Shown: positions 54,853 to 64,000 of the stretch, piece after piece | Layout: the number at the start of each line of letters is the position of its first letter | Numbering within the stretch: the stretch's first letter is position 1 | DNA from: Sphaerulina vaccinii | Taxonomy: Eukaryota > Ascomycota > Dothideomycetes > Mycosphaerellales > Mycosphaerellaceae | Assembly (NCBI GenBank): GCA_022570795.1 | Contig: JAKUDP010000009.1 | Location: forward strand, 1,798,001-1,862,000 | DNA length: 64,000 nucleotides | Direction: 5' to 3' | Program-made: the position numbers and the translations under genes | The notes under the pieces: generated by a model | The model's input: the letters and a program-made list of their open reading frames with translations, nothing else | Database searches by the model: none | Told to the model about the DNA's origin: nothing

Positions 54853-55083
54853 TGGAGCGTCAATTGGCCCGACAGAAAGAGGAGTCACGGGAGCAAATGG
54901 AGCGCCAGTTGGCCTAACAAAAGGAGGAGTCACGCGAGCAAAAGACTATGATGGAGCGGCAGATGACCCAGCAGAAGGAACAAATGGAGCACCAGCTGAC
55001 CCAGCAGAAGGAACAAATGGAGCACCAGCTGGCCCAGCAGACTGAGATCATCACGCTCTTGAAAGAAAGAGAACGAAGTAATT
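54853..55083 (+). pseudogene. Coiled-coil repeat fragment with premature stop
   Basis: The frame encodes repeated units MERQLARQKEESREQ, then MERQLA-stop-QKEESREQ, MERQMTQQKEQ, MEHQLTQQKEQ and MEHQLAQQTE before a stop after KERERSN. The internal TAA at 54916-54918 stands where sister units have CGA or CAG/CAA codons, consistent with a C-to-T change. An 11-residue periodicity is clear in the later units. No upstream start or partner exon is convincing, so this is the tail of a lost gene. Confidence 0.55.
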
Positions 55084-55499
55084 GACGTACTGCCGTCCTA
55101 ACACGTGGCATGGATGCTGAGACACGTGTTGAACAAGAGTTTTGTAATATCACCTCGTTCAGGAAGTATGGACTCCATCGGCTTGGATATGATGAGAAGT
55201 ATACTCACTTACAACACTGACTTAGGACGGCCTGGCTACGTGCACCACATACAACTGGTAGACCAAGTGTCGGATTTGAAAGAGACTGATTTTGCTGTCT
55301 CGCTCTATACGGGCTTAACAAGCTGAACAACATTCTCCTTCGCACTTTGTAGCTCACTAACGCCGACCAGGGCCATTTGTACGAAGCTCAGCAGGCCTTG
55401 GCCTGAACTCGAAACCGTTTCAGCCGAGGTTGCAGAGATTGCCAGCACTGAACGGCATTCCGTGAAATCGTCCGCTTTGTAGAAGGGATGCCCAGTTGC
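55084..55499. other. Gap between two gene relics
   Basis: About 415 bp with no supportable feature. Confidence 0.4.
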
Positions 55500-56727
55500 T
55501 TAGGAACTATGTCTATACCACGTACATGCAAATCCAAGTTGCTCGGGGTCGTTGGCGGAAAGCAGGTCGAGAAGCCCCTGCCTTTCCAAATTCTCACATA
55601 ATGCCTTGTTCATCAGAAATTCCCTGGTCGGATCACCCCAAGTCAAGTTCCGGCTGTGCTCAATCTGCTGTTGGCCATATACCATTTCCTGGGTGATCGC
55701 CTCGGATTTGCAGCCCAGCAGGAGTGCTTCTGTATCAGTCGCCAGTTCCGCGATCGTGGGATATTTGTTATGCCAACATCTGTTGATGATGTCGTCAATG
55801 GACGAATCACCAGCCAGGATTGGGAGCTCCATGTGCTGCAGTAGATGGACTATCATAGGTCCGCGTTCTCGATGGTCTTCGGTCAGGGTCTGATCCCCAT
55901 AGACCTCGAAACCGTAATTGATCAAATAGTATATCGAACCGAGGGCGAATTGCTCCGTTCGAGGGCCGAGAGAGCCGGAAGTTCCGCAACTTCCGTATTC
56001 TGCCTCGCTGCTGTTGAGTATCCTTCCGTATGGGGCCATGCAAGCTTCGAACTCTGCTCCAATTTCTGCTGTACAATCGAAGTCAGAGAGCTTCAACCGG
56101 TCACGATCAAGGAGGACATTCTCGGGTCGAAGATCTCCATCCGCGAGATCGAGGGATTCAAGGAAAGTAACAGCCTGTATAAGATCGTACATCCACTACT
56201 TTCGATGGGCCAGGGGTTCTAGCCTCTTGACACTTGTTACCACCAGATTTTGATGGTCCCGAATCTGATTATTCTGTATTCTGGAGTATAGGGAAATATC
56301 TGGTGAGGTGGTCAGTCAAGCCCACTATTTGAACGTTGCGGAAGGTCGCACCCCGCATGTATTCGAGGAATATGCCGTTATCCGCCTTGTAGAAACACTG
56401 TACCACGAAAGCACAAGGAGGGGAACGGGAGAGGAGATCATATATTCCGAGCTCTTTCCTAAACTGCTCTCTCTCGAAATCTCCTGATTTTGGGACCTTC
56501 ACCACAATATGAGGATGAACCTCAAACACATAGGAGATACCTCCTTTTCAGATCCAGTGTACGTCTGGGAACTTGTCTTGGAGGCCCATTTCAGCTACTC
56601 GATACATTGCTTTATCTCGGTACCTAAAACAATAAAGGCCCGTTTGCGGCTTGCTATATCGATCTATAACGTCGTTCTCGTCGATATATCGATCCTCGGA
56701 GGTGCCAAGATCCAACCGGTGCCAATA
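55500..56727 (-). pseudogene. Kinase-like pseudogene (fungal DFD-type kinase family)
   Basis: The reverse strand reads through a kinase-like protein in pieces. The first piece ends VHWI at a TGA (56550-56548), then KGGISYVFEVHPHIVVKVPKSGDFEREQFRKELGIYDLL (N-lobe with the VVKVP Lys) continues in the same frame to LEYMRG. The frame shifts by one near 56270-56300. The next piece (IQNNQIRDHQN...KRLEPLAHRK) meets a TAG (56198-56196), then WMYDLIQAVTFLESL leads into the catalytic-loop region DGDLRPENVLLD and KLSDFDCTAEIG. The usual His of HGD is Asp here. GPRTEQFALGSIYYLINYGFEVYGD and the helical end follow. TGA and TAG are each one C-to-T step from sense codons. No intact protein is expected. Confidence 0.7.
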
Positions 56728-57268
56728 TTAATTCATCCTCGTATAGATTGAAGGAGTTGCAACCAATTATACCTGCGGATGAATTGGTAGTTGATGCTCA
56801 ATGCAATTCAACCACTTCGATCGGTTGATTGAAATGAGATCACTGCTTGGAGGCCCATCTCAGGAGCAGAGTCTTATGCGTAGCAGGTGTGATTGGTAAT
56901 GGTTGGAGTGTAGACGTAGAGTGGTGGAAAATGTTCAAGCTGGAGAGAGGCCGAGTGGATTGGGGGCGGTTCATCGGGCAGGACCCCCCGTTAAGTGTCT
57001 TAAGAAATGCATGCAATTTCGCCAAGCATTCCAGAACATGTGACTAGAATCACATGTCAAAAAATTACACGTCTGGTGGCCGATCCACCTACAGCATTAC
57101 TAGTTGCCTCGCAGTCACTAGTTGCTCTGCAGCACTCACAGTCACTAAAATAGTTGCTCCATAGCCGTTGAATTAGCGGCGGACGGTTATCGCAGACACC
57201 AGAACAACGATCATGTATGGACCTTACTAGGAGAGCGTTGTTGTTGTAGCAAAAAGAAGCTAGCAAGA
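56728..57268. other. Intergenic, relic region
   Basis: About 540 bp with no gene. It includes a TAA in frame with the kinase relic at 56730-56728, a small palindrome (ACATGTGA/TCACATGT arms, 57036-57057) and imperfect CAGTCACTAGTTGCTC repeats near 57112-57155. Confidence 0.45.
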
Positions 57269-57410
57269 GCAAAACAATCGCCTGATATACGCGAGGCTAC
57301 GATGGGTCATGCAAGCCACATATCTTATGGCTTCCTGCTACTAACGCTTCTCGCTATGTCAAGCATCAGCTATACCATTGACTCACCGACTGAGCCATTG
57401 AGGCTGGCGA
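57269..57410 (-). repeat. tRNA-like (SINE-like) repeat, copy C
   Basis: The minus strand has the same A-box-like TGGCTCAGTCGG (57397-57386) and the same 3' motif GATTGTTTTGC (57279-57269), 128 bp apart, in the same order and spacing as copies A and B about 32 kb away. ATAGCTGATGCTTGACATA matches ATAGTCGATGCTGAACATA of copy A. Downstream of the motif all three copies have CTTTTGCT or TTTTTGCT. Confidence 0.5.
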
Positions 57411-57787
57411 TCGCTGAGAATAGGACAATATGAGCTAGTCATTTACTTCCATACCTAGCTTGAATCGACGCAGCTTACACAGAGCCCTGGCCTTGCAGCA
57501 AAACAATTCTATCAAAGCAATTGTAGCTTTCCCTATAAGCTCCTTCGCCTTCGATAGTCTGCGTACGTACGATTGAGAAGAATAGTCGCTTTTGGAGATA
57601 CCTGACTTGCACTCGGCCTTTTGCCTCTGGCGGCTACTGCGTGGAGCTTTTCTTTCCGCCTGCAGCGAGGCTGAGGTTCAGGTCACCCATCGGGACATTT
57701 ATTTTAGGACCAATCAGAGACTCACGTTTTGCCAAGGTAAAAAGTTCGTATTTGGAGCTGTATAGACCTGGCGGTCTGATTATCGTG
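57411..57787. other. 3' flank of the second MFS gene
   Basis: About 380 bp; no gene. A fourth AGCAAAACAATT motif at about 57497 lacks the A-box partner. Confidence 0.4.
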
Positions 57788-59389
57788 CTATCGCTCGCTA
57801 TCACGCAACTTCAAAAATTCTTGATACCTACTATACGTCCATCTCCTGCATCTCTTCCCATACACCTGCATTGGAATCGTCGTCAAGTGGAACAACAAAG
57901 ACAAAACTCCAATCGCGATGAAAGTGCCCGCTACACCACTCGCATCGATCCAACGACTCGCTACAAAGGTAAACACGCAAGCCATGGTGTTGTTAATAAC
58001 TGCCACACCAACCATTCCTTCAAGGACTATGTCCGGATAGGCATCCATCAAATACGACATGGAAATATCACCAGCGCACCCGAAACCAAAGCCCGTCATA
58101 GTTAGGCCAATATATGTCCCAGGCCAATTCCACGCTTGGGAAGATCCAATGCCGAAAAGCATTAATCCCGCGGGATTCATGATTGCAGAGAGATACATCA
58201 ACCACAGGCGATCTTCCGCTTCAGAAATCCCGCCTCGTTTCTTCGCTCGCCAGGCTACGAAAATGTCAGATAACCAGCCGCCGTAGATGCAGCCGATTGT
58301 CGCGCCAATAAGGGTAGGAACGTTCATAATTGCGACGGCTTGGTTGCTATAGTTCCACGGTGGGCCGTAGTACTTGTCATCTTCGACTGTAAGGTAGAAG
58401 GTCAGCCAGGAGTCTTGGGCCCCCCATTGCAGTCCGGAGTAGAAGACAGCGGGAAAGGTGAAAACGCGGAGGGTAAGCCAGAGGCGGTGGCAATACTGCT
58501 TGAATCCGATGCCGATTAGGTTCGGGGCTGGCGTAATAAGTGCGATGCGTTCTCTGTAGGATTTTTGGCAGTCCATGCTGAAAGGAGTACGGTCGTTGTA
58601 GTTATTAGCGTCGAGTCGATCGGTCACGTCCTCTACTGTATACTTCTCGCCCGGGAGCACCGCGACTGATGGACGAGGCTCATGCACGCCTAAAATGACA
58701 TCCCGCTGGAAAGCTGTCTCTTCTAGACCAAAGTAGAAGACAACCAACGAGCATCCGCAAACGATAGCGCCCGTCCAACCCACCCATCGCCAGCTATGAT
58801 TAGCGATATATCCTGCAACTAGTGGCCCTAGGAATGTACCAACCGATGTAGCCAAGATGTACAGTCCTAAGACAGTCCCACGCTGATGCTGGAAGAACAA
58901 GTCCGAGAGCGAGAGCTGCGCTAAAGCTTCTGCGCAACTTTCCGATGCGCCTACGAACATCTGATTCCATATCGAATCTTGCACTCCCTGGACCCGAGCA
59001 AACCAGATCGACCCGGCCATACCGAAACACAGGCAGACGAGATACTGAATCCGTCGACCGTACAGCCTAGGCATAGGAGAAGCTAGTAGACACCAGGATC
59101 CGATCGCTGCGAACAGGACTCCGGCGGCTGTATTTGCTACGTCGTAGGAAATTCCTAGCTCGTCCAGCATTCCATCGGCAGCGGCTCCGGCATCGTTGGT
59201 AATTGCGGCTGTCATGGCTGTAATGAAGAGGACGAGGGTAGCGTGCCAGTATTTTCGCGGTGGTGACCAGTTAATGGGGTCATTGCAGCTGTTGGTTGGG
59301 GATGGTTGTAGGATGATTTCTTCGGCGGATTCGCCTGGAACGAACAGTTGGATGGTTCCCGGGAGGAAGTGACCGCCGGGCTCGGCCAT
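57788..59389 (-). CDS. MFS transporter, DHA1-like
   Basis: Single exon, 533 aa, starting MAEPGGHFLPGTIQLFVPG. DPINWSPPRKYW stands before TM1 as in other fungal DHA1 transporters. GRRIQYL follows TM2, GASESCAEALAQLSLSDLFF fills TM4, and LGPLVAGYIANHSWRWVGW is the TM5 motif C region with the antiporter-type glycines. A charged central loop (about 235-300) separates the two six-helix halves. WNYSNQAVAIMNVPTLIGATIGCIYGGWLSD matches the second-half pattern seen in the transporter at 3.7-5.8 kb. The substrate is unknown. It lacks introns, unlike its six-exon relative. The next gene (+) is a flavin amine oxidase, so polyamines are one speculative cargo. Confidence 0.9.
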   Translation of the reverse strand: MAEPGGHFLPGTIQLFVPGESAEEIILQPSPTNSCNDPINWSPPRKYWHATLVLFITAMTAAITNDAGAAADGMLDELGISYDVANTAAGVLFAAIGSWCLLASPMPRLYGRRIQYLVCLCFGMAGSIWFARVQGVQDSIWNQMFVGASESCAEALAQLSLSDLFFQHQRGTVLGLYILATSVGTFLGPLVAGYIANHSWRWVGWTGAIVCGCSLVVFYFGLEETAFQRDVILGVHEPRPSVAVLPGEKYTVEDVTDRLDANNYNDRTPFSMDCQKSYRERIALITPAPNLIGIGFKQYCHRLWLTLRVFTFPAVFYSGLQWGAQDSWLTFYLTVEDDKYYGPPWNYSNQAVAIMNVPTLIGATIGCIYGGWLSDIFVAWRAKKRGGISEAEDRLWLMYLSAIMNPAGLMLFGIGSSQAWNWPGTYIGLTMTGFGFGCAGDISMSYLMDAYPDIVLEGMVGVAVINNTMACVFTFVASRWIDASGVAGTFIAIGVLSLLFHLTTIPMQVYGKRCRRWTYSRYQEFLKLRDSER

Positions 59390-59707
59390 GATGATTCCCT
59401 TGAGACTTCATCATGTCCGTCGATACAGTAACGACTATTTATCCTATCGCGACAGACGACAAGCCTTTCAAGGCCCGGGCTCACGTGGCAGTGGCTCGCG
59501 CAAGATGTCGCTATTAGGTAGGTGTTGGACATGTAGTACTGTACCTACTACCTCCTCTCGAGCTCCCGTCGCTTGCCATAGACATGTCATAAACATAGAC
59601 ATGACATGGGTCGACAACGCATTTCGTTATCTATAGTTCGTTATCTCGAGATGCGCAACTGCTCGCGCAAAGCATGTCTGAAACCCAATTCATAGTGCTC
59701 AGCAATG
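59390..59707. other. Promoter side of the MFS gene
   Basis: About 320 bp without a gene. A weak reverse frame reaching into the MITE (59641-59826) ends LRYIAEHYELGFRHALREQL; it is probably chance. Confidence 0.4.
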
Positions 59708-59855
59708 TAACGTAGACAAGGAGGAAGTCGCTCAGTGTGGAAGTCGCTAGCGCTCTTTTCAATCCGTGCATCGAGCAGCAGAATCTGACTATCCCCGGCT
59801 AGCCCGTAGGCGCTAACGACTTCCACACTGAGCGACTTACTCCTTGTCTACGTTA
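59708..59855. mobile_element. TA-flanked MITE with 44-bp inverted ends
   Basis: Element 59710-59853 is flanked by TA on both sides. The left end ACGTAGACAAGGAGGAAGTC and the right end, read on the minus strand, ACGTAGACAAGGAGTAAGTC continue identical apart from 2 of 44 positions (left 59710-59753, right 59810-59853). The middle of about 56 bp is unique. TA duplication and ACGT ends point to the Tc1/mariner-pogo superfamily. Near-identical arms suggest recent activity. No transposase is encoded here. Confidence 0.8.
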
Positions 59856-60273
59856 GGCAAGGTGGCAAGGAGAATGCATTTGCATCGGATGACCGACAGG
59901 CAGATTCGGTCTCGGAAGCACATGCTCAATCAAGACTAGGTCACATCGCTCACTGCCTGACTGGACTGACTGGACTGGCTGACAGCTAGACAGGGGTGGC
60001 CACAGGTGGCTGGCTTATGGCCTCAGTGGCCATGTGTGTATAAACAGTGGACTGGTGGCCCCCATCTCTACCCATACTGACAGCACAGCACACCTGCTCT
60101 TCATCTTATCAACTCACCTCATCACCTGACCTCAGCTCTGCTCGTCAGCTTCTCCTCCCTCCTTCCTGCCTGCTCTCTCATCTCAACTCGCCCACTGCGA
60201 TTGCGAAAAGCAACCGTACCAAGTCATACTCTCTTTAATACACACACACAGACACACACACGCACGCACTTGA
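59856..60273. promoter_or_regulatory. Promoter and leader of the amine oxidase gene
   Basis: TGTATAAACAG near 60035-60045 is TATA-like. A C/T-rich leader follows, then a CA microsatellite (about 60240-60268) directly before the ATG. Upstream, short GACTGGACTGACTGGACTGG repeats occur at about 59960. Confidence 0.45.
60240..60268 (+). repeat. CA microsatellite in the leader
   Basis: Interrupted (CA)n tract ending immediately before the start codon at 60274; its length probably varies between strains. Confidence 0.7.
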
Positions 60274-62005
60274 ATGTCAACGTGTCAACACAACATGGCT
60301 CACTTTCACCATCAAACCTCCACGATGTGTGATGACCATCGCCCGAAGAAACCATCAAATTACTGTGGCTCCGGCCTGGATGACGAAGCGTCCTCAGTCT
60401 CTGCCGACATAGCACCCAGCACCGGAGTCAACGAGAAGCCCAAGGCTAGAGTGATTGTGCTTGGTGCGGGTATATCTGGCCTCCGTGCCGCAGCTGTGCT
60501 CCAACGCCATGGCTTGGACGTCATTATCATTGAAGCTCGCCATCGTATCGGCGGACGCATCTACACGACAAGAAATGCAGATGGCGTACCGAGGGATATT
60601 GGTTAGTCCTTGAACACAAACCTTGTCGCTGATACTGAGCTGCAGACCTGTGTTGGTTCGATGATGGCCGGAAGGCTTCTTCACCCCAGGGAACATTCTT
60701 TCTCGCTTACTAATTCGAGTAAACTTAGGCGCTGCATGGTGCCATGAGACGAGCCATAATCCTCTGGTCAAATTAATTTCGAAGCTGAAGCTCGACTACT
60801 ACTATGATGACGGGCTCCCTCTGTATTATACAAAGGACGGTCGGGCTGGTGCTCAGGCCAAGTTCAAGAAAGTGGCTGACGAAGCTGCGGATCATATGCA
60901 GTGGTACTACGAAACGTACCCAGAAGCACCTGATCAAACCGCGTACGACTTTGTAAAGGCTTTCGTTGCGAACCATAAACTCATTACCGATGATGAGCGC
61001 TTGTGGGCACCACAGGCATTCAAAGAAGTTGAGCTGTGGATCGGAACTTCGATCGAGACCGCCTCTTCCAAACATCTCTCCTACTTCATTACTGAGCGCA
61101 ATCTGTACATGAAAGGCGGCTACGATGCCATCGTGAAGTGGACCGCCAACTGTCTCCTTCCCGGCACTATACAGCTCAACAGCACCGTTGACAGCGTTAT
61201 GTGGACCGAAGATGGCCCCAAGAAATGTGCAATCGAGTATCATAACAACGCAGGAGATGTTTCCGTTATCGAAGCCGATGCTGTTGTCTCTACCCTGCCG
61301 CTAGGTGCTCTTAGGCGAAATCTGGTTCACTTCGATCCACCATTGCCAAGCGACATGCAGCTTGGCATCTGCAAATTCAGCTATGGAGCATTAGGCAAAG
61401 TGTTCTTCGAGTTTGCTGATATCTTTTGGAGTAAAGAGCACGATCAGTTCGTGTGCGTGCCATCTCCTCCAGAATTGGATGCCGATCAGTACTCGACCTC
61501 ACCCGCCTCGAGTATGACCGCCTCGAGCAATTCTGACGAAGAAGACTCCATCCTGAACTATGCTACTGTCACTATAAACCTCTGGATTATGACTGGCAGC
61601 AAAGAGCTCTGCATTCAGATTGCGGAGCCTCTAACTCAGCGCATCGAGGCCATGGGTAAGAAGGATATCTATAAATTCTTCGAACCCCTCTTCAAGCTTC
61701 TTCGCACTGAGCCATACAAGTCTCTACCTCGTCTTATTAATGTGGAAACTACGCACTGGTCCCAGGATCCTCTCGCTGGATATGGCTCCTATTCCGCCGA
61801 CAAAGTTCACGACGAACCTCAGCTGTGGATGGACGCTCTCGAGAACCACAAGAATTGTCGACTTCAATTTGCCGGAGAGCACTGCACCTTAGCTGGCAAC
61901 GGGTGTGTGCACGGCGCATTCGCTACTGGCGAGACTGCTGCAAAGAATCTCTTGAAGAGCCTCAATGTTGAATACGATGGTGGAGATTTTGTCAGTCTTT
62001 ACTAA
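60274..62005 (+). CDS. FAD amine oxidase, polyamine-oxidase-like
   Basis: Exons 60274-60601 and 60729-62005 (534 aa). The 127-nt intron joins DI-G-AAWCHE in frame. Starts at 60274 or at the in-frame ATG 60295 are both possible. The N-terminal FAD motif is VIVLGAGISGLRAAAVLQRHG (about 60-80), then EARHRIGGRIYTTR. Substrate-domain parts follow, and DAVVSTLPLGALRRNLVHFDPPLP is typical of spermine/polyamine oxidases. The C-terminal FAD-binding end is FAGEHCTLAGNGCVHGAFATGETAAKNLL. An acidic Ser-rich insertion (about 405-425) interrupts the catalytic domain. The C-terminus FVSLY is not a clear PTS1. It probably oxidises spermine/spermidine or acetyl-polyamines, releasing hydrogen peroxide. LSD1-type histone demethylase is unlikely because SWIRM and tower domains are missing. 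Confidence 0.9.
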
Positions 62006-62387
62006 GCAAGGCATTGGGCATGCATAGAGAGAGATGTGCCGAGCTCAATGATAGGGCGTAGCATGAATCGATTGATAATTGAATGCGAGTATCGCGTGGT
62101 TGAGACTGCGGAGGAGCCATTCGATAGATTGGGGTGCGCCATAACGAGTGATAGTGCGGCCCCCTGATGGTCGACCTGTTCAAAGCGAGCATCGCAAAAA
62201 GTCATCGCTTAGCTCCTATTCGAAGCCCAAAACACAGTGAACATCAATCTGGTACAAACAAAATTCGTTACACGCCTTTCTCCTGCATCTTCAGCCGACC
62301 TTCTTGATATTTCCGCTGCACCATCAGGCATACTGCCAGCACTCAGAGCAGGCACTCGAGCAGATTCGAGCCAATGACCGTGCATCT
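62006..62387. other. Convergent intergenic region
   Basis: About 380 bp between the amine oxidase stop and the reverse-strand secreted-protein gene; no feature seen. Confidence 0.45.
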
Positions 62388-63415
62388 CTAGCTAACAGAT
62401 GACACCTGATCAATCACTGCAGGAATCTGTAGCAGGTAAGTAGGCAATTTTTCCTTCGGGTAGTATACTTGCTACGACTTACAATCTCAGCGGTTAATGC
62501 TCCGCAAAGTGCCCAAACGACAGCGCCCACTACAAATAATCACGGATGTTAGTACTACTTGATGCAAACTTCTACGACCTCGGTTTATAGTGTATAGGAC
62601 GACGTACGCAGCAGGAAACCCGGAGGTTCCAAGACATTTTCTGCGCAGACCGTAACTGCGACGATGACAGTAGAAATAGTGGCTAGACGGTATGATTAGT
62701 CGAGCTCGTTAGAATTGCGGAGCATTGATAGAAGTGTGGTTAGCTTACTGATCCAATTTTTAATGTTTTCAAGGAAATGCCAATGTATATGTATGCCGAA
62801 AAGATCGGAGGTCGCTACACCGTCCGGGCTCCTTGGCGCCAAGTAGGGCTCAACCTCCGATCCAGTGGAACCACTACGTCGCTCAACATCAACTTGCTTC
62901 CAGGCTGCGACCGCATCTTTGTCGGCTTGAATCGCTTTCTGAATCAAATGTTTCGCTCCTGCTTGTCCTGCAGCTTTCTGTCCTGAATTGAGCTGGTTAA
63001 GGAGTGCTTTTGCAGTACTTATAACGTGCGCATGGGGATCCCTGCGAGGGACAACATAAGTATGGTCCCAGCACGCGACTGCAGTCCTCGCGCTAATATG
63101 CCATCGACCGTTTTGGCGGCAAAAATTGGCTTGTCGTTTCTCTAGGGGCGGTGGCCCGTCCAACGATGCAATCAACTCGGGATCTCCAGACATGCGAGCA
63201 GCTTCTATGGCGTTCTCGTGGTACTTTTCAAGGTCACCTTCCTCGGCGTACTTGATGCCTAGTTGCTCATGTGCGCTCAACGCCTCGCGGTCGACAAGAA
63301 GGTTGTTGCGTGCTTGCAGTTCACTTGCTGCATGGTTGTCTTGTAGAGGTACGAGGAGCGCATTGCAATGCAAAGCCCACGCAAGAAGCACAGCAAGCGT
63401 CTTCGATGGGAACAT
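62388..63415 (-). CDS. Secreted protein with possible Kex2 site, unknown function
   Basis: Preferred model: exons 63415-62749, 62682-62608, 62529-62483 and 62426-62388 (275 aa). All three introns have GT/AG and keep frame. An intronless reading ends after 239 aa at ISKLTTLLSMLRNSNELD. A signal peptide is clear (MFPSKTLAVLLAWALHCNALL). A helical acidic pro-region follows (EQLGIKYAEEGDLEKYHENAIEAA) and ends with LEKRQ (Lys93-Arg94), a typical Kex2 cleavage site. The predicted mature part starts QANFCRQNGRWHISARTAVACWDH and has two Cys and an Ala/Lys-rich helix. The spliced C-terminus is hydrophobic (TVIVAVTV, LGAVVWALCGALTAEI), perhaps a membrane-active or anchor segment. The family was not recognised. 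Confidence 0.65.
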
Positions 63416-63890
63416 GTTGTCGTGGTGCGGATGGGTTGGGTGCAGATATACACAATAGTTGGTCTCGAGACAGTCGTAACGGGACTTTTGCTGCTCCTTA
63501 TGTGTTCTCAGAGGTGCGAGCCTTCGCGGTCTGCGCTCGTCGATCGATGCCGGCTGCTTTGCGGTGAACAGCGAGAAAGGAATGCCCTAATCGAACCTTC
63601 ATCAGCAGTCCCAGTGATACCACACCAACTATCAACAATCGAACAAAATACCACCATCTGGCGTGGTTACCAAGCCCAACTCGCCGATAGCAAGAACAAC
63701 AACGACTCACAGTCCTAGAAACCGTGCTCGATACGGAGCATAGGTACGTGGGAGCGATGTGAGATAAGAGGTGTAACATTAGCAGCATAGCTCTTCTGTT
63801 CCTTGTTAGATTCATCGAAGTGCAACTCTGCTATCTACGCGGCGAATGGATTAGTTCTCAGAAGGACCGAGAACCAAGGGATGGCGGAGA
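63416..63890. other. Upstream region of the secreted-protein gene
   Basis: About 475 bp. A 105-codon reverse frame (63815-63498) is hydrophobic at its start but otherwise unconvincing. Promoter of the secreted protein. Confidence 0.4.
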
Positions 63891-64000
63891 GGGCTTGTTG
63901 CAACGACTTGCCGTAAGGGCTTGTTGGAACGACTTGCCGTAATGGCTTGTTATAACGACTTGCCGTAAAAGCTTGTTGCAACGACTTGCTGTAGGGGCTT
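63891..64000 (+). repeat. 26-bp tandem repeat, cut by the window edge
   Basis: Four full units (63891, 63917, 63943, 63969) and the start of a fifth (63995). Consensus GGGCTTGTTGCAACGACTTG followed by CCGTAA; units differ at one to four positions. The array continues beyond the window. Confidence 0.9.

Noticed and set aside
57493..57510. Fourth copy of the AGCAAAACAATT motif as another SINE-like element
   Set aside because: No A-box-like partner upstream on the minus strand within 150 bp; the short motif alone may be chance.

Overview
The window reads as nuclear DNA of a filamentous ascomycete (Pezizomycotina, possibly Dothideomycetes). This is inferred from compact genes with introns of about 48-140 nt (GTRNGT donors, CTAAC-like branch points), fungal-type families (NF-X1/helicase, homeobox-C2H2, GMC oxidoreductases, DHA1 transporters, a reticulon), a block of nearly pure A+T with RIP-like decay, and small non-autonomous transposons. 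No bacterial operons, rRNA or intact tRNA genes were seen. About 25 credible protein genes lie on both strands. Where an open frame stopped or changed at a plausible splice site, exons were joined by hand so that reading frame and family homology continue.

Layout. 0-8.3 kb: a reticulon-like ER-shaping protein, an omega-like glutathione S-transferase with a duplicated tail, a six-exon DHA1-type MFS transporter (-), then about 2.5 kb with no convincing gene. 8.3-18 kb: a PHD-finger protein, a mucin-like single-pass membrane protein (-), a NADAR-domain protein (-), a large histidine-phosphatase protein (-) and a small membrane protein. 18-31 kb: a homeobox/C2H2 transcription factor, a 5'-nucleotidase/metallophosphoesterase, two tandem tRNA-like repeats, a BTB protein (-), the divergent pair AP-3 mu (-) and RNA polymerase III subunit Rpc17/RPC9 (+), and a Lys-rich protein preceded by two near-duplicate introns. 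30.6-43 kb: an SDR (-), a MITE-like palindrome, the mitochondrial Obg GTPase Mtg2, a one-TM hypothetical protein, and a 1,916-residue CCCH/NF-X1/RZ-finger SF1 helicase related to ZNFX1 (-).

44-52.5 kb is a metabolic neighbourhood: a 2-hydroxyacyl-CoA lyase/oxalyl-CoA-decarboxylase-like ThDP enzyme (-) whose last spliced exon supplies a PTS1-like C-terminus, an AMP-forming acyl-CoA (oxalyl-CoA?) synthetase (-), a divergent thiolase/SCP-x-like protein that has lost the catalytic motifs, and a GMC oxidoreductase. Co-location suggests peroxisomal CoA-dependent 2-hydroxy- or dicarboxylic acid metabolism. This is the best candidate for an under-described system in the window.

52.8-57.8 kb is a decayed region: a roughly 1.65-kb A+T block, a broken hypothetical gene, a coiled-coil repeat fragment with a premature stop, a kinase-like pseudogene with nonsense codons and a frameshift, and a third copy of the tRNA-like repeat. 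57.8-64 kb returns to normal genes: a second DHA1 transporter (-), a TA-flanked MITE, a polyamine-oxidase-like flavoenzyme, a secreted, possibly Kex2-processed protein (-) and a 26-bp tandem repeat running off the right edge.
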